Source: Nonomuraea cavernae
GTDB lineage: Bacteria > Actinomycetota > Actinomycetes > Streptosporangiales > Streptosporangiaceae
Direction of reading: 5' to 3'
Length of the DNA: 64,000 bases
Assembly (NCBI RefSeq): GCF_014646355.1
Contig: NZ_BMNH01000027.1
Span: 43,911 to 107,910, forward strand
Numbering within the stretch: the first letter of the stretch is position 1; every line of letters begins with the position of its first letter. Below the pieces are notes generated by a model, which saw only the letters and a program-made list of their open reading frames with translations, was not told where the DNA came from and ran no database searches. The position numbers were made by a program, and so were the translations under genes. Below, in pieces: positions 16,976 through 25,170 of this stretch.

Positions 16976-17971
16976 TCAGGCGGGGACGGGTCCCGGGATG
17001 GAGAAACGGAACTCGCAGGTCGCGTCACCGCGCGACATCAACTCGCCCCACTTCACCTCGATGTCCTCGCGGTAGGCCTTGAACTGGGAGACGTGGAACT
17101 CGTAGTCGTAGATCTCCCCGTACCGCAGGCCGTCGAGGTCGTGCCAGGGCTGGACGAACGGGCAGAAGGTGCAGTCCTGCGACCACTCGACGGGGGTCAG
17201 AGTGCCCTCGTCGCGGTACTGCCAGACGTCCTCGTTGCCGCCGGAGTCGTACAGCTCCATCATGTTCACCAGGTCGAGGGTCAGGCCCTTGCTCAGGTGG
17301 TCCAGGCGCATGGCGGCACCGCGCTCCGCGCCGAAGCCGCGGATGGCCTCGCGGAACATCAGGTCACCGTCGGCGCCGAAGGACTGCTCGGCCTCGCGAC
17401 CGAGGTACACCAGCAGCGCGCCGCGGTTCTCTGAGGTCGCCTTGAGCAGGGCCAGACCTTCCTCGCCGGTCAGCGGGACGCCGGGGCGCGCCTCCTCACC
17501 CGGTGTCGGCGTCTGTCCCGCCTCCAGGACGAGCGAGTCGCCCTGCCACCCGGCCCGCACGTCGTCCGGCAGGTCCGCGGCGCGCATCAGGGCCGACACG
17601 AGCGCCCGGTAGTGGATCAGCGCGAACGCCGGCACCCCGGAGGCCCGGTAGTGCAGAAGCTCCGGCGTGCTGTGCAGCTCCAGTCGAAGCCCGGCCTCGC
17701 CGACGCGCAGCTCACCCCACTTCTCGGCATTGACCGACAGCAGTTCGGCCGTCCCCCAGGCGCCTACGATGCCCGGCAGGCCGTGGCCGCCGCGGCCGGC
17801 GGCGGCGACCGCACGCCAGTCGAAGTAGCCGCGCAGGGCGCGCTCGACGGTGGCGAGGCCGACTTCCTGCCGCGCCCTGGTGTACGCCAGCCCGGCGTGC
17901 CGGATGATCCGTGCCTCGTGCGTCAAGGTCGTGACCAGCGACGTCATCACGTCACTAGATTCGTGGGACAT
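16976..17971 (-). CDS. ATC-hydrolase-like protein (L-2-amino-thiazoline-4-carboxylate hydrolase family)
   Basis: A 331-residue soluble protein. The C-terminal half has the look of the ATC hydrolase domain: FGADGDLMFREAIRGFGAERG, then a Cys-rich CTFCPFVQPWHDLD and YGEIYDYEFHVSQFKAY. The reference enzyme opens a thiazoline ring on the way to L-cysteine, but most relatives are uncharacterised. The first 140 or so residues match nothing I recognise. AGGAGG six bases before the ATG is a strong ribosome-binding site. It heads the importer operon and sits below a CTGCAG-triplet operator, so it is a candidate for an early ring-opening or hydrolytic step. Confidence 0.65.
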   Translation of the reverse strand: MSHESSDVMTSLVTTLTHEARIIRHAGLAYTRARQEVGLATVERALRGYFDWRAVAAAGRGGHGLPGIVGAWGTAELLSVNAEKWGELRVGEAGLRLELHSTPELLHYRASGVPAFALIHYRALVSALMRAADLPDDVRAGWQGDSLVLEAGQTPTPGEEARPGVPLTGEEGLALLKATSENRGALLVYLGREAEQSFGADGDLMFREAIRGFGAERGAAMRLDHLSKGLTLDLVNMMELYDSGGNEDVWQYRDEGTLTPVEWSQDCTFCPFVQPWHDLDGLRYGEIYDYEFHVSQFKAYREDIEVKWGELMSRGDATCEFRFSIPGPVPA

Positions 17972-18068
17972 TTCGTACCTCCTGTCGGACACTGCTCCGG
18001 CAGACGTCGACGATCGGCGGATGTGGGGCAGGGACCGCTCGGTGGCACTGGTTTGCCCTAGAGCGTGA

Positions 18069-18095
18069 CTGCAAGAGGCTGCAGTGGTGCTGCAG
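18069..18095. promoter_or_regulatory. CTGCAG-triplet operator, site 2
   Basis: Three hexamers at 18069 (CTGCAA), 18079 (CTGCAG) and 18090 (CTGCAG) repeat at 10 and 11 bp. They lie about 100 bp upstream of the ATC-hydrolase/importer operon and just past the PucR gene. The same hexamer series occurs at 10273-10309 and 23198-23223. A multimeric regulator binding one helix face is the simplest reading. Confidence 0.55.
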
Positions 18096-18205
18096 ATTGG
18101 GTACCAACATAGGTAGCGATGTCGGAAAAGGTCAACCAAAAACTTGCTGAACGTGTGAGCCTTTTACCTGAGCGCAACAAAGTTCCCTTGAGCCGCTTCG
18201 AGGCT

Positions 18206-19738
18206 CTAGCCGCCCGCGGGGTCCTCTGGCGCCCGCCGGGATCTCAGGGCGAGATAGAAGTCGACCTTGTCCGCCATCCGGCGCAGGTCTCGCCCCGTCA
18301 CCTGCTCGATCGTCAGCAGGCGGTAGCGCAACGTGTTCACGTGGATCCCGAGAGCCTCGGCGCTCGCCTGGTACGCGCAGTTGCGGTCGAGGAACTCCAT
18401 GAGCGTCTCCACCAGCTGGGACCCGTGCCGGGAGTCGTACTCCACCAGCGGGCCCAGCACCAGGTCCTGGAACCCGCCGACGATCTCCTCGTCCAGGGCG
18501 AGCAGGACCTCGTGGGTGCCGAGCCGCTCGTACCTGGCGACCCGCTCGCGCCCGGCGCCGGTGGCGGCGAGCCGGGCGGCGTGCCGGGCCGCGGTCACGG
18601 CCCGCGGCAGATCGGACTCCCCGTCGCGGGCCAGGGTCCAGCCGGCATGGACCTCCCGGTCGAGCTGGTCCTCCACACGCCTCAGCAGGCACGCCACGGT
18701 CTGGTCGCCGACCGCCGCCCCCGGCCGCAGGATCACGACGCTCTCGCGTACGTCCGGAATGACCGCGACCTCGGCGGCCCCGCCGTCCCGGGCCGCCGGG
18801 GGCACGGCGTCGAGCAGGCTGTCGGCGACCGGTCCGGGCACGGCGGGGTAGGCGAACACCAGCACGGCCGGAGCGGGCCCGGCCAGCGGCGGGCCGGCCG
18901 GGCGGCCGCTCTCGGCCAGGGCGAGCCGTTCGCGCCGGCGTGACGCGGCGTGGCCGCGCCGCTCCCGCAGCCGGACCAGCTCGCCGCGCAGGTGGGGCAG
19001 CGCGTTGTCCAGCACGCGGCGCTCGGCCGCCGTCATGGCGGCGACCGGCCGCGCGTAGCCGAGGAAGCACCGGGCCGGCGTGACCTCGTCCACTGGCATG
19101 TCCACCCGCATGACGGTGACGGCCGTCGAGTCGGCGAGGGCGGCCTGGACGGGGAAGGCGGCGGCCTGGTGGCCGCGCCGCCAGGTCGCCGCGGCCGCGC
19201 CGGGCGGCGCGGCCGGACTCGCCCAGACCACCTCGGGACCGTCCACCACCCAGACGTCACCCGCCAGCTGCGCCGCGAGAACGCGGACCAGCTCGGGCAT
19301 GCCTCCGCTCGCGACCGCGGCGGCCAGCGCCTCGTGCTGCCGCACCAGCCGGCGCAGGTCGTGGCGCTCGGCGTTCGCGGCGGCGTGGAACGCGCGCGCG
19401 ACCTCGATGAACGGCACCTCGTGCGGCACCCGGACCAGCGGGAGGCCGATGGACCGGCACGCGTCCAGCACGTCGGCGGGGACGTCCGCGCCGGGGGCTT
19501 CGACACCGTAGCCGAGGGCCGCGGCGCCCGCGCGGTGGAGCGCCTCGACGAAGCGCTCGGCGTCGCCCTCGGCCTGCCGCCAGAGCCCGATCGTCAGGAT
19601 CAGCTCGCCGCCGCCGAGGTAGGCGCTCGGGTCGGCCATGTCCGTGGAGTGCACCCAGCTGACGGGCACCGGCCGGCCGGGGCGCAGCGCGAACCGCAGG
19701 CCAAGGCCCTCCGTGGCCACGAGTTCGTGCAGGTACAC
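18206..19738 (-). CDS. PucR-family transcriptional regulator
   Basis: A 510-residue regulator. The N-terminal part (VYLHELVATEGLGLRFAL, about 1-130) is the PucR ligand-sensing domain. A GGDEF-like middle region follows, and the C-terminal HTH is in ALGIHVNTLRYRLLTIEQ. PucR proteins usually activate purine, amide or amine catabolism in response to the substrate. I chose the GTG at 19738, where the PucR domain begins; no ribosome-binding site is visible, so translation may be leaderless. It is divergent from the third amidohydrolase and is a likely pathway-specific activator. Confidence 0.85.
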   Translation of the reverse strand: MYLHELVATEGLGLRFALRPGRPVPVSWVHSTDMADPSAYLGGGELILTIGLWRQAEGDAERFVEALHRAGAAALGYGVEAPGADVPADVLDACRSIGLPLVRVPHEVPFIEVARAFHAAANAERHDLRRLVRQHEALAAAVASGGMPELVRVLAAQLAGDVWVVDGPEVVWASPAAPPGAAAATWRRGHQAAAFPVQAALADSTAVTVMRVDMPVDEVTPARCFLGYARPVAAMTAAERRVLDNALPHLRGELVRLRERRGHAASRRRERLALAESGRPAGPPLAGPAPAVLVFAYPAVPGPVADSLLDAVPPAARDGGAAEVAVIPDVRESVVILRPGAAVGDQTVACLLRRVEDQLDREVHAGWTLARDGESDLPRAVTAARHAARLAATGAGRERVARYERLGTHEVLLALDEEIVGGFQDLVLGPLVEYDSRHGSQLVETLMEFLDRNCAYQASAEALGIHVNTLRYRLLTIEQVTGRDLRRMADKVDFYLALRSRRAPEDPAGG

Positions 19739-19829
19739 GCCGGTACTGTAGCAATCTCCAAGTTCCGGCCCGGCCGCCCGGAGGATCCGACGATTGCCGT
19801 CCGGCGCGTCGGTTCGGGAAGACTGCAGC

Positions 19830-21470
19830 ATGGCCGTCAACGACATGCCGGTGCGGCTGCTGCGCTGCGAACGGATCCGCACCATGGCTCCGACCGGCGC
19901 TCCCCAGGTGGTGGACGCGCTCGCGGTCGCCGGTGACCGCGTCGCCGCCGCCGGGCCGCTGGCCGAGCTGCGCGAGCGGTTCCCCTCGGCGCCGGAGATC
20001 GACCTGGGCGGCGGATGCGCGCTGCCGGGGTTCGTCGACGCGCACCTGCACCTGACGATGGCGGCGCGCGACTCCGTCGGCGCCGACGTCTCCGCGGACG
20101 TGACCGCGTCCGAGGACCGGCTGGCGCAGCGCCTGCGGGCCGCCGCCGCGACGCTGCCCGCCGGTGCCTGGCTGCGCGCCAGCCGGTACGACCACGTCCG
20201 GACCACCGGCGGGCGGGTCGTCGATCGGCACGATCTGGACCGTTGGGTGCCCGACCGGCCGGTCCTCGTCGCCCACGTGGGCGCCCACTGGGGCGTGGTC
20301 AACTCCGCGGCGCTGGCCGCCGCCGGCCTCACCGACGACTCCCCCGATCCGCCGGGCGGCTCGCTCGGCCGGGACGGGGCCGGCCGGTTGAACGGGGTGC
20401 TGTACGAGCAGGCGCTGTTCGACCTGGCCTACCCGTCCCTCGCGCGCCGCCCGCCCGTGGTGCCGCCGCCCGGCGAGGACGAGCTGCTCGCCGGGCTGGA
20501 CGCCGCTTCGGCCAGGTTCCTGTCGGCGGGGATCACCTCGATCGGGGACGCGATGGTCGGCCCGGACGAGCTGCGGCTGCTGCAGGCCGCCCGAGCCCGC
20601 GACCGGCTCCGGCAGCGGGTCACCGCCCTGGTGACGTACCCGCACGCGGACCACCTGATCGCCGCCGGAATCCAGGACGGGTTCGGGGACGACTGGCTGC
20701 GCCTGGGCGGGATCAAGGCGTTCGTCGACGGCGCGGTGGCCGGGCTCACCTGCTGGCTGTCGGAGCCGTTCCACGGCACGGACGACCACGGCATGCCGGT
20801 CGTGACCCCGGAGGAGCTGACGGACCTCGCGCTGCGCGTGCACTCCGCCGGGTTGCGCCTGGCCGTGCACGCCAACGGCGACCGCGCCATAGCACTGCTG
20901 CTGGACGCGATCGAGCACGCCCGCCGGCGGCGGCCGGACATCACGACCCGCCATCGCATCGAGCACTGCTCCGTCGTCGACGAGGCGATCGTGGAGCGGA
21001 TCGCGGCGCTGAACCTGATCCCGGTCCCGTTCGCCGGGTACGTGACGTTCCACGGCGACGCGCTCGTGGACGCCTACGGCGAGGAACGTCTCGGGCGGAT
21101 GTTCGCCCACCGTCGCCTGCTGGACGCCGGCATCACCGTCGCCGGGTCATCCGACTACCCGTGCGGGCCGTACGAGCCGCTGTTCGGTGTGAAGAGCTGC
21201 GTCACCCGGCGCACCCGCGCGGGCCGCGTGCTCGGCGGGCACCAGCGCATCAGCACGGCCGAGGCGCTCGCCCTGTTCGGCACCGGTGCCGCGGCCGCCG
21301 CCGGAGAAGAGGACCGGAAGGGCCGGCTCGCCCCCGGCTACCTCGCCGACCTGGTCGTCCTGGCCGCGGACCCGTTCGAGGTCCCGCCCGACGAGCTGGA
21401 CCGGATACCCGTCACACAGACCTGGGTCGGAGGTGCCCCGGCGTGGGCCGCCGACAGCACGACCTGTTAG
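19830..21470 (+). CDS. YtcJ-type metal-dependent amidohydrolase (copy 3)
   Basis: A 546-residue amidohydrolase, paralogous to those at 4599 and 11339. Metal ligands are in GFVDAHLHLTM, VHANGDRAIA and HRIEHCSVV, with GSSDYPCGP late in the protein as in copy 2. Shared SSDYPC and SCVTRR segments make copies 2 and 3 the closer pair. It lies opposite PucR across a 91-bp divergent gap and 35 bp before the Rid gene, with which it probably forms an operon. The ATG at 19830 is preceded by GGGAAGA; upstream in-frame starts add no family sequence. Confidence 0.86.
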   Translation: MAVNDMPVRLLRCERIRTMAPTGAPQVVDALAVAGDRVAAAGPLAELRERFPSAPEIDLGGGCALPGFVDAHLHLTMAARDSVGADVSADVTASEDRLAQRLRAAAATLPAGAWLRASRYDHVRTTGGRVVDRHDLDRWVPDRPVLVAHVGAHWGVVNSAALAAAGLTDDSPDPPGGSLGRDGAGRLNGVLYEQALFDLAYPSLARRPPVVPPPGEDELLAGLDAASARFLSAGITSIGDAMVGPDELRLLQAARARDRLRQRVTALVTYPHADHLIAAGIQDGFGDDWLRLGGIKAFVDGAVAGLTCWLSEPFHGTDDHGMPVVTPEELTDLALRVHSAGLRLAVHANGDRAIALLLDAIEHARRRRPDITTRHRIEHCSVVDEAIVERIAALNLIPVPFAGYVTFHGDALVDAYGEERLGRMFAHRRLLDAGITVAGSSDYPCGPYEPLFGVKSCVTRRTRAGRVLGGHQRISTAEALALFGTGAAAAAGEEDRKGRLAPGYLADLVVLAADPFEVPPDELDRIPVTQTWVGGAPAWAADSTTC

Positions 21471-21505
21471 AAACCCGTTCCACCTCACCGATCGCGAGTC
21501 CCGAT

Positions 21506-22531
21506 ATGCCTGCTACTACTCCCGTCCTGCGTTTCCTCGACGCCGGTCCCGGCCCCACGGCCGCGGCGACCCTCTCCGGGCAGGGCGTCCGCCCCGAGGA
21601 ACTGCTCGCCGTCGAGGTGTTCTACGACCACGCGCGGCTCAGCGCCGAGCAGGCACGGGAGACGGTACGGGAGCTGAACCCCGACGGCACCCTCCCGGTG
21701 TCGGCGATCCCGGCCTCCGTCGGAGTGCTCGGCGGGGACCTGACCCAGGTGCAGGCCACGGCCCTGCCCTCCGGCGTGACCGCTGCCCGCGAGGCGGGCG
21801 GACGGTACGCGGCCGGAGGCCCGGCGGTGGCGACCCGGCTGCTCACGGCGCCGGAGGCCGGGGACATCGTCGAGCAGTCCCACGCCGTCCTGCGGACCGT
21901 CCAGGATCTCCTCGCCGAGCAGGGGCTGGACGCCGACGACGTGGTGAAGTTCAACATCTTCTACCGCGGCGAGGGGACCCAGGAGGACTGGGCCGTCGCC
22001 GCGCGCGTCCGCGCCGGCTACTTCACCGAACCAGGGCCGGCGACGACGGGGATCCCGGTGCCCCGGTTCGACGACCCCGACGTGCTGATCGCCATGCAGG
22101 TGCTGGCGCTGCGGGGCGCCCGTCCGGCCCGCCGGCACTCCTGGCCGGAGGGCCACTGGGACTGGCCGTTCCATCTGCCGTACAAGCACGGGAACCGCTC
22201 GGGTGGCCTGGCCTTCATCGGCGGGCAGGTCCCCCTCGACGAGCGTGCCCGCTCGCTGGACATCGGCGACTTCCCCGCGCAGGTGCGCCGGTCGCTCGAC
22301 TACATCGCGCGGGTGCTGGACGAACTCGACGTGCCACGGTCCGCGGTCCGGCGCCTCACCGCCTTCGTGGCCGCCGACGCCGGCAGCGGCCCCGGCAAGC
22401 TGGCCGCTCTCCGCTCCGAGGTCGGCGCGTTCTTCGGCGACTCCTCCCCCGCTCTCGTACCGGTGCCCCTGCCGGTGCTGGCCTACCCCGGCATGGACGT
22501 CGAGATCGAGGTGCAGGCCCTGGTCGACTGA
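21506..22531 (+). CDS. Tandem Rid (YjgF/RidA-like) protein
   Basis: A 341-residue protein with two consecutive Rid domains. The first (about residues 1-190) is divergent and the second (about 200-340) is canonical, with LAFIGGQVPLDE, a VPRSAVRRLTAFV stretch and a C-terminal VEIEVQALVD. Rid proteins hydrolyse reactive enamine or imine intermediates, and specialised members serve catabolic pathways, such as RutC in pyrimidine breakdown. The double-domain form is less common. Its place behind an amidohydrolase suggests clearing an imine or aminoacrylate-type intermediate made by the flavin oxidation or deamination steps. Confidence 0.8.
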   Translation: MPATTPVLRFLDAGPGPTAAATLSGQGVRPEELLAVEVFYDHARLSAEQARETVRELNPDGTLPVSAIPASVGVLGGDLTQVQATALPSGVTAAREAGGRYAAGGPAVATRLLTAPEAGDIVEQSHAVLRTVQDLLAEQGLDADDVVKFNIFYRGEGTQEDWAVAARVRAGYFTEPGPATTGIPVPRFDDPDVLIAMQVLALRGARPARRHSWPEGHWDWPFHLPYKHGNRSGGLAFIGGQVPLDERARSLDIGDFPAQVRRSLDYIARVLDELDVPRSAVRRLTAFVAADAGSGPGKLAALRSEVGAFFGDSSPALVPVPLPVLAYPGMDVEIEVQALVD

Positions 22532-22542
22532 GGCGGCGCCCC

Positions 22543-23115
22543 TCAGAACGCCGGAGGCGTCATGGAGATGATCAGCCGCGTGTCGTCCTCCAGCCCCCGG
22601 AACTGGTGAGGCAGCCGGGCGACATAGGAGAGCGAGTCGCCCGCGCTCAGCGTCAGCTCCTCGGTGCCGACCTTGATCAGGGCCGAGCCGCGCCTGACGA
22701 TCAGGCATTCCTCGCCCGCGTGGGACAGGGCGTGGTTGAACCTGCCAGTCTCCGCGCTCAGGTGCATCTCGATCATCTGCAGGTTGCGCAGTTGCCCCGA
22801 CGAGAGCAGCTCGTAGGACACCCCGCCGCTGTCCGGCGGGCGGATGACGTTGCGGGAGCCCTCCCGGATCAGGGCCGGCCGGTCGGCCGGGGAACCGAAC
22901 AGGTCGAACATCGCGATGTTGAGCACCTGGGTGATGCTGTGCAGCGTGGCCAGCGACGGGGTCACCTTCCCGCGCTCGACCTGGCTGAGCAGGCTCGGGC
23001 TGATCCCGCATTCGGCGGAGACGACGTCCAGGGACAGGTTCCGGGACGCTCTGGCCTCGCGCAGTCGCCGGCCTATCTCCGCGACGTCCAGTGGCTCCGC
23101 GATCTCGTTTGACAT
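22543..23115 (-). CDS. XRE-family regulator with C-terminal cupin
   Basis: A 190-residue regulator. An HTH_3 domain (about residues 12-70, SLDVVSAECGISPSLLSQVE) is joined to a cupin sensor domain (about 110-185, with HALSHAGEECLIV). This is the PuuR/SutR architecture, which often controls amine or polyamine catabolism. The ATG at 23115 has GAGGAG at the right distance. The CTGCAG triplet about 85-110 bp upstream is also present before the two main operons, so this protein is a good candidate for the regulator that binds those sites and represses its own gene. It is convergent with the Rid gene, 11 bp apart. Confidence 0.88.
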   Translation of the reverse strand: MSNEIAEPLDVAEIGRRLREARASRNLSLDVVSAECGISPSLLSQVERGKVTPSLATLHSITQVLNIAMFDLFGSPADRPALIREGSRNVIRPPDSGGVSYELLSSGQLRNLQMIEMHLSAETGRFNHALSHAGEECLIVRRGSALIKVGTEELTLSAGDSLSYVARLPHQFRGLEDDTRLIISMTPPAF

Positions 23116-23197
23116 CCATTTCTCCTCTAGACGGACCGTCGGCGAAGGGGGCGGCCCGAGCGCGACAACCGCCAGGGTACCGGTCCGCAGCACACGC

Positions 23198-23223
23198 TTA
23201 CAGTAGGGCTGCAGGGCCTGCAG
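23198..23223. promoter_or_regulatory. CTGCAG-triplet operator, site 3
   Basis: Hexamers at 23198 (TTACAG), 23209 (CTGCAG) and 23218 (CTGCAG) repeat at 11 and 9 bp upstream of the XRE-cupin gene. This is the third copy of the pattern also present at 10273-10309 and 18069-18095. Its place before the regulator gene suggests autoregulation. Confidence 0.5.
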
Positions 23224-23447
23224 TGACGACACCGGGCAGGCCGTGACCGGCTGGAGACCAAGGTAATCGATCACCTGTCCCGATGATCACAACTCAGGCG
23301 CGCCCGTGGAGAGCGGACTTCGAGGACCCGAGGACTGGTACAACCTACACCGGCCACGCCGCCGCCAGGCCGTTGATCATCGGAGGTTCGCGGGCGGCGA
23401 GGTGGGTAGGGACACGGCTCCCTGCCGAGAAAGGAAACGCCGCCACC

Positions 23448-23618
23448 ATGTCTGCCATCACGGGCGTCCTGGGGGACACCGAGCGTAAGAGCACCGGCGA
23501 GGCGCCGCGCCGGCGGATCACCGCGGGCGCCGAGGCCGATCGCGTTGCCCCGGACGTCCTCATCACCGTGGCCCGCGAGGCCGACAAGCAGACCTGGACG
23601 TTCCAGGGGCGACGATGA
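23448..23618 (+). CDS. Small hypothetical protein
   Basis: A 56-codon ORF starting at an ATG with AAGGAAA about 12 bases upstream and ending in a 4-base ATGA overlap with the MBL-fold gene. The peptide (MSAITGVLGDTERKSTGEAP at the start) matches nothing I recognise. It could be a translationally coupled leader ORF or the tail of a decayed gene. The 23224-23447 stretch before it shows no other convincing gene. Confidence 0.35.
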   Translation: MSAITGVLGDTERKSTGEAPRRRITAGAEADRVAPDVLITVAREADKQTWTFQGRR

Positions 23619-24430
23619 CGGGCGGCCAGGACGAGTCCGGTGTGCTGTTCATCGGCAACGCCACCACGCTGATCCGGCACCAGGGGTTCACGCTGCTGAC
23701 CGACCCCAACTTCCTGCATCGCGGCCAGCGGGCCTACCTAGGCTACGGTCTCACCTCACGCCGCCTCAAAGACCCGGCACTCGACGTCAGCCAGTTGCCC
23801 CCGCTGGACGCCGTGGTGCTCTCGCACATGCACGGTGACCACTGGGACCGGGTGGCTAGGAACGGGCTCGACAAGGAGCTCCCCGTCATCTCCACCCAGC
23901 ACGCCGCCCGGCGGCTGCGCCGTCAGGGATTCCGGAACGCGATCGGGTTGCCCGCCTGGCGCGACCACGAGCTGCACAAGGACGGCCGCTCAGTCAAGAT
24001 CACCGCCCTGCCCGCCCGTCACGCGCCCGATCTCGCCCAGGCGCTGCTGCCACCCGTGATGGGCGGCATGCTGGAGTTCACGGGCGCCGACGGTCTGGTC
24101 GACCTGCGCATCCACGTCAGCGGAGACACCCTGCTGGACCGGCGGCTCGGACGGATCACCACCCGGTTCCCGGACATCGACCTGGCGATCGTGCATCTGG
24201 GCGGCACCAAGCTCCTCGGCATGCTGTTGGTCACCATGGACGGCGAGCAGGGCGCCCGCTGGGTCCGGCTCATCAACCCACGCGCGGTGATCCCCGTGCA
24301 CTACGACGACTACGACGTCTTCACCTCGCCGCTGGAGGACTTCCAGCGGCACATGGAACGCGCCGGGCTGGCCGACCGGATCCGCTACCTCGAACGCGGC
24401 CAGACCTGCCCGCTGCCCGCCGCGCTGTAG
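23615..24430 (+). CDS. MBL-fold metallohydrolase (UlaG/YcbJ-like)
   Basis: A 271-residue metallo-beta-lactamase-fold hydrolase. The zinc motif HMHGDH is at residues 71-76, followed by HVSGDTLL, AIVHLGGTKLLG and a late IPVHYDDYDVF. This arrangement fits the UlaG-like lactonase or N-acyl-phosphatidylethanolamine phospholipase D-like branch. No signal peptide is seen. Its substrate is unknown and its neighbours do not indicate one. Confidence 0.83.
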   Translation: MTGGQDESGVLFIGNATTLIRHQGFTLLTDPNFLHRGQRAYLGYGLTSRRLKDPALDVSQLPPLDAVVLSHMHGDHWDRVARNGLDKELPVISTQHAARRLRRQGFRNAIGLPAWRDHELHKDGRSVKITALPARHAPDLAQALLPPVMGGMLEFTGADGLVDLRIHVSGDTLLDRRLGRITTRFPDIDLAIVHLGGTKLLGMLLVTMDGEQGARWVRLINPRAVIPVHYDDYDVFTSPLEDFQRHMERAGLADRIRYLERGQTCPLPAAL

Positions 24431-24523
24431 CGAAGGGGCCATCTGGGAGCCGCACCCGAGGCATGGAGCTGGAGCACCTGCGCCTGGCCGCTCGACGACC
24501 CGCGAACGCTCTGCGGCGGGCGG

Positions 24524-25039
24524 TCAGTAGTAGCCCTTCGCGCCGTCGACCAGCTCCCTGATGACGTCCAGGTGACCGGCGTGCCTGCCGGTCTCCTCGA
24601 CCATGTGGATGAGTATCCAGCGCAGGCTTGCCGCGCCCGAGCGGTAGTCGGGGTGCTTGCCCACGTCGTCCAGCGAGTGGGCGGCGACGATTTCGTTCGA
24701 GATCTGGCACTGGCGCTCGTACTCGTCGAGGAGTTGCGCCAGCGGGACGCCCTCGAGCCGCATGTCGGCGTTCTCCACGCTCTCGTCGAACTGCGGGTTG
24801 CCGTCGGCGGAGCGCCCCAGGAAGAGCACCTCGAACCAGCAGTGCTCGGTCCAGCGCAGGTGCGACACCAGGCCCGCCATGGTCATGAGCGGCGAGGTGG
24901 GCAGCACCGGCCGGTAGGCGTCCTCCTCCGACAGCCCTTCGCACTTCCATGGGACGATCGCGCGCTGCATGTCGAGCCAGCCGACGAGTTGGGTGCGTTC
25001 GTCGGCGACGAAGGGCGGACGTACACGAGGAATGCTCAT
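24524..25039 (-). CDS. DinB-family (DUF664) protein
   Basis: A 171-residue four-helix-bundle protein of the DinB/YfiT group. The three metal-ligand His positions fit LVSHLRWTEHCWFEVLFLG near the middle and EETGRHAGHLDVIREL near the end. Actinobacterial relatives include mycothiol-dependent S-transferases and isomerases, so a thiol-transfer or detoxification role is possible. It stands alone, leftward, with an ATG at 25039. Confidence 0.8.
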   Translation of the reverse strand: MSIPRVRPPFVADERTQLVGWLDMQRAIVPWKCEGLSEEDAYRPVLPTSPLMTMAGLVSHLRWTEHCWFEVLFLGRSADGNPQFDESVENADMRLEGVPLAQLLDEYERQCQISNEIVAAHSLDDVGKHPDYRSGAASLRWILIHMVEETGRHAGHLDVIRELVDGAKGYY

Positions 25040-25170
25040 GGGGGCGGATGTTAGTGGGGCGATTCTGACATCGCACGACATTTTTGCGGGCTGCCTGAAT
25101 GCCGGTGGTCCTGAACGGCGGTGGCCTGCCGGACCTGGCATCAGCCGTCGTGCGTCGGCCTGCGAGGGGG

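Noticed and set aside
19746..19828. Fourth CTGCAG-type operator in the PucR/amidohydrolase gap
   Set aside because: Only two units 77 bp apart are present, without the close triplet seen at the other three sites; too weak to annotate.
24462..24523. ATGGAGCTGGAGCACCTGCG resembling a LysR-type start
   Set aside because: Only a handful of residues fit before the frame leaves any similarity; probably chance.
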